The notes under the pieces are model-generated. The model did no database searches. It was given only the letters and a program-made list of their open reading frames with translations, and had not been told where the DNA came from. Shown piece by piece: positions 6,200 to 7,756 of a DNA stretch of 7,756 nt. Numbering within the stretch: position 1 is the stretch's first letter; each line of letters starts with the position of its first letter. The stretch comes from JAGFIY01 sp964499285 (lineage in GTDB: Bacteria > Bacteroidota > Ignavibacteria > Ignavibacteriales > Melioribacteraceae): the NCBI GenBank assembly GCA_964499285.1, contig CAZCLA010000069.1, positions 1 to 7,756 of the forward strand. The letters run 5' to 3'. The translations under genes and the position numbers were made by a program.

Positions 6200-7618
6200 A
6201 TGAAAAATCAAAATCATAAAATTAGATTTCTATTCCTTGTATTTCTATCACTGTTCTTTTTCATAGAAAAGATAACCGCTCAAAGTACTTACTATACTTT
6301 GCCTTCGGGTTTATCGGTACATACGAGCATATTTAAGAATGAACAAATTAAAAAAACACCTGAGCCGGATAAAAACTATTTAATACCTGCTGCCGAAATT
6401 GTCGGTTTAAATTTTCTTGTCGGAGCTATTAATACATACGTGCGCGATGAAGGATTTGCAAAGATAAGCTGGATGACTATTAAGGACAATTTCAAAACCG
6501 GTTTTGTTTGGGATGAAGATAATTATATGATGAATCAATTTTTTCATCCGTATCATGGAGCTAACTATTATAATTCGGCACGATCTAACGGATTGGATTT
6601 CTGGGAATCCGCACCTTATACATTCGGCGGAAGTTTAATGTGGGAATTTTTTATGGAAAACGAACCGCCATCCTACAATGATTTAGTCAATACATCGGTA
6701 AGCGGAATAACCTTAGGCGAAATTTCATACCGGGTTTCTAATCTTATAATTGATGAAAGCACGACCGGCATCGAAAGATTTGTTCGAGAATTTTCTTCTA
6801 CAATTATTAATCCTATGCAAGGATTTAACAGGTTAATTAAGGGAAGTATGTGGAAAACCGGTGAAAGAATTACCAAAAGCGATTACAAACTTGTGCTATC
6901 GACAGGTGTTCATAATTTATTTTTAGACGGTAAGTTTAATACCTCAATTTCATATTTATCTCTGCGGGCCGATCTTATTTATGGAAATAAATTTTCTACT
7001 TCGAAAAACAATGAACCTTTTGATTATTTCTCGCTGAGAACAGAATTTAATTTTGCAGAAGGCGATGATATTCTTGGAATATTTGCAAGCGGAGTTCTAT
7101 GGGACGGGAAGATTAAGCTTTTTGGAAATTCGAACAGTATAATCGGTATCTATAAGGAAATCGATATTCTCTCCAATATAGTTTATAAACTTTCGGCAGC
7201 GAGTTTCAGCGGACAGATTGTTAACATTCACCCTGTATCAAATTCAGTTTCCATCGAGTCGAATTTAAGTGCTGCATTCATTTTAATGGGTGGTACAAAT
7301 TCGAAATATGCAGCAGAGGAAGGAAAAGACTATAACTTGGGTCCCGGTGCAAGTGGGAGTATCGGAGTAAAATTCATATTTACCGAATTCGGCGAAGTCT
7401 ATTCTAATTTTAAGAGATACTGGATTCACACACTTGCAGGAGCCGATGGGAATGAATTTATTGGTCTGCTTAATAGCGGAATAAATTATAATATTTTTCA
7501 GAATATAATACTTGGATTTGAGTTCCTGCTATACGAGAGATTCGGCGAATATAATAACTATGAAAACTATAGTGATTCGAATACAGCATTTAGAATTTAT
7601 TTTAGACATATCATATAA
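6200..7618 (+). CDS. DUF3943 domain-containing envelope protein
   Basis: A 472-residue protein with a long hydrophobic signal peptide (core at about 9-22; cleavage likely after ITA27 before Gln28). Residues 60-215 carry what I recognise as the DUF3943 pattern: MNQFFHPYHGANYYNSAR (111-128), then FWESAPYTFGGSLMWEF (134-150), PPSYNDLVNT (156-165), GITLGEISYR (169-178), and INPMQGFNRL (203-212). The remaining 250 or so residues read as alternating amphipathic beta strands ending in FRIYFRHII, so the C-terminal part is probably an outer-membrane barrel, with the DUF3943 block as an N-terminal module. DUF3943 has no known function. It is the last gene of the operon, 17 bp after the DUF1302-like barrel, and is probably co-expressed with it. 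It could be a partner barrel, or an unrelated passenger sharing the transcript. Confidence 0.8.
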   Translation: MKNQNHKIRFLFLVFLSLFFFIEKITAQSTYYTLPSGLSVHTSIFKNEQIKKTPEPDKNYLIPAAEIVGLNFLVGAINTYVRDEGFAKISWMTIKDNFKTGFVWDEDNYMMNQFFHPYHGANYYNSARSNGLDFWESAPYTFGGSLMWEFFMENEPPSYNDLVNTSVSGITLGEISYRVSNLIIDESTTGIERFVREFSSTIINPMQGFNRLIKGSMWKTGERITKSDYKLVLSTGVHNLFLDGKFNTSISYLSLRADLIYGNKFSTSKNNEPFDYFSLRTEFNFAEGDDILGIFASGVLWDGKIKLFGNSNSIIGIYKEIDILSNIVYKLSAASFSGQIVNIHPVSNSVSIESNLSAAFILMGGTNSKYAAEEGKDYNLGPGASGSIGVKFIFTEFGEVYSNFKRYWIHTLAGADGNEFIGLLNSGINYNIFQNIILGFEFLLYERFGEYNNYENYSDSNTAFRIYFRHII

Positions 7619-7706
7619 GTTGAAAAATCGAATATATCTTCTCGCACTTTGCTTGGGAAAAAAGTTCACACAAAAACCGCCAAAACTTTCTCAGAAAGGA
7701 CAAAAA

Positions 7707-7730
7707 AAAGCCCCGCAGATGCGGGGCTTT
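7707..7730. terminator. Bidirectional-looking intrinsic terminator
   Basis: A perfect 10-bp stem, AAAGCCCCGC (7707-7716) and GCGGGGCTTT (7721-7730), encloses the 4-base loop AGAT. Read on the + strand, the T-tract after it is weak (TTTGAAGTTTTAT). Read on the - strand, the GC stem runs straight into eight consecutive Ts (complement of 7702-7709), a textbook terminator. It therefore could end the five-gene operon and also a convergent gene lying right of the window. The rest of 7619-7756 holds no gene that I can support. Confidence 0.88.
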
Positions 7731-7756
7731 GAAGTTTTATAACATCTCAATTACTT

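Noticed and set aside
7220..7225. GTTAAC inside the DUF3943 gene as a possible fourth operator
   Set aside because: The partner GTTA half at the proper spacing is missing, and a six-base match is expected by chance in AT-rich DNA.
7686..7698. Small hairpin CTTTC-TCA-GAAAG before the terminator
   Set aside because: The stem is only five base pairs with a three-base loop and no T-tract; it is too weak to call.
7512..7742. 76-codon + strand frame at the right end
   Set aside because: It overlaps the 3' end of the DUF3943 gene in another frame and runs through the terminator hairpin; no domain or start signal supports it.
1..7756. Mobile elements, CRISPR arrays, tRNA or rRNA genes
   Set aside because: No transposase or integrase reading frame, no regularly spaced repeats, and no recognisable tRNA or rRNA sequence was seen on either strand.

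Overview
This window is AT-rich and every gene lies on the + strand. It probably comes from the Bacteroidota/Ignavibacteriota/Chlorobiota group, with Ignavibacteria-like heterotrophs as my best guess. Three things point there: four consecutive exported proteins have signal peptides ending in Ala followed by Gln, the first regulator has no Shine-Dalgarno sequence, and a TAnnTTTG-type -7 element stands at the left edge. This is an inference from style; no phylogenetic marker gene is present.

Layout. Positions 1-1266 hold two tandem TetR/AcrR-type repressor genes (47-631 and 679-1266). Positions 1279-7618 hold five tightly packed genes: a 762-residue MMPL/RND-type transporter (1279-3567), a cysteine-free YtfJ-family thioredoxin-fold protein (3608-4168), a LolA-like 'outer membrane lipoprotein-sorting' protein (4165-4947), an outer-membrane beta-barrel resembling the DUF1302 family (4947-6182) and a DUF3943-type envelope protein (6200-7618). 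Gaps are 40 bp or less, and two junctions overlap (by 4 bp and 1 bp). A strong GC-rich hairpin at 7707-7730 closes the window.

The most striking feature is regulatory. An almost identical 16-bp sequence, GTTAGTKARTGTTAAC, stands just upstream of three consecutive genes (8-23, 649-664, 1248-1263). Each copy is an inverted repeat, GTTA-N8-TAAC, and each is directly preceded by a TATA-like element. The third copy lies inside the last codons of the second repressor gene. This looks like a TetR operator triplicated across the cluster, so that both repressors and the transporter operon share one control circuit.

Working model (inference): the repressors sense a hydrophobic ligand, perhaps a fatty acid or other lipid. 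When derepressed, the inner-membrane RND pump passes a lipid-like substrate to the periplasmic LolA-like carrier, which delivers it to or through the barrel protein in the outer membrane. The YtfJ-like and DUF3943 proteins would be accessory parts. RND (MMPL) + LolA-like + barrel gene sets occur in other bacteria; this version adds YtfJ, DUF3943 and the paired repressors. The substrate cannot be read from the sequence.
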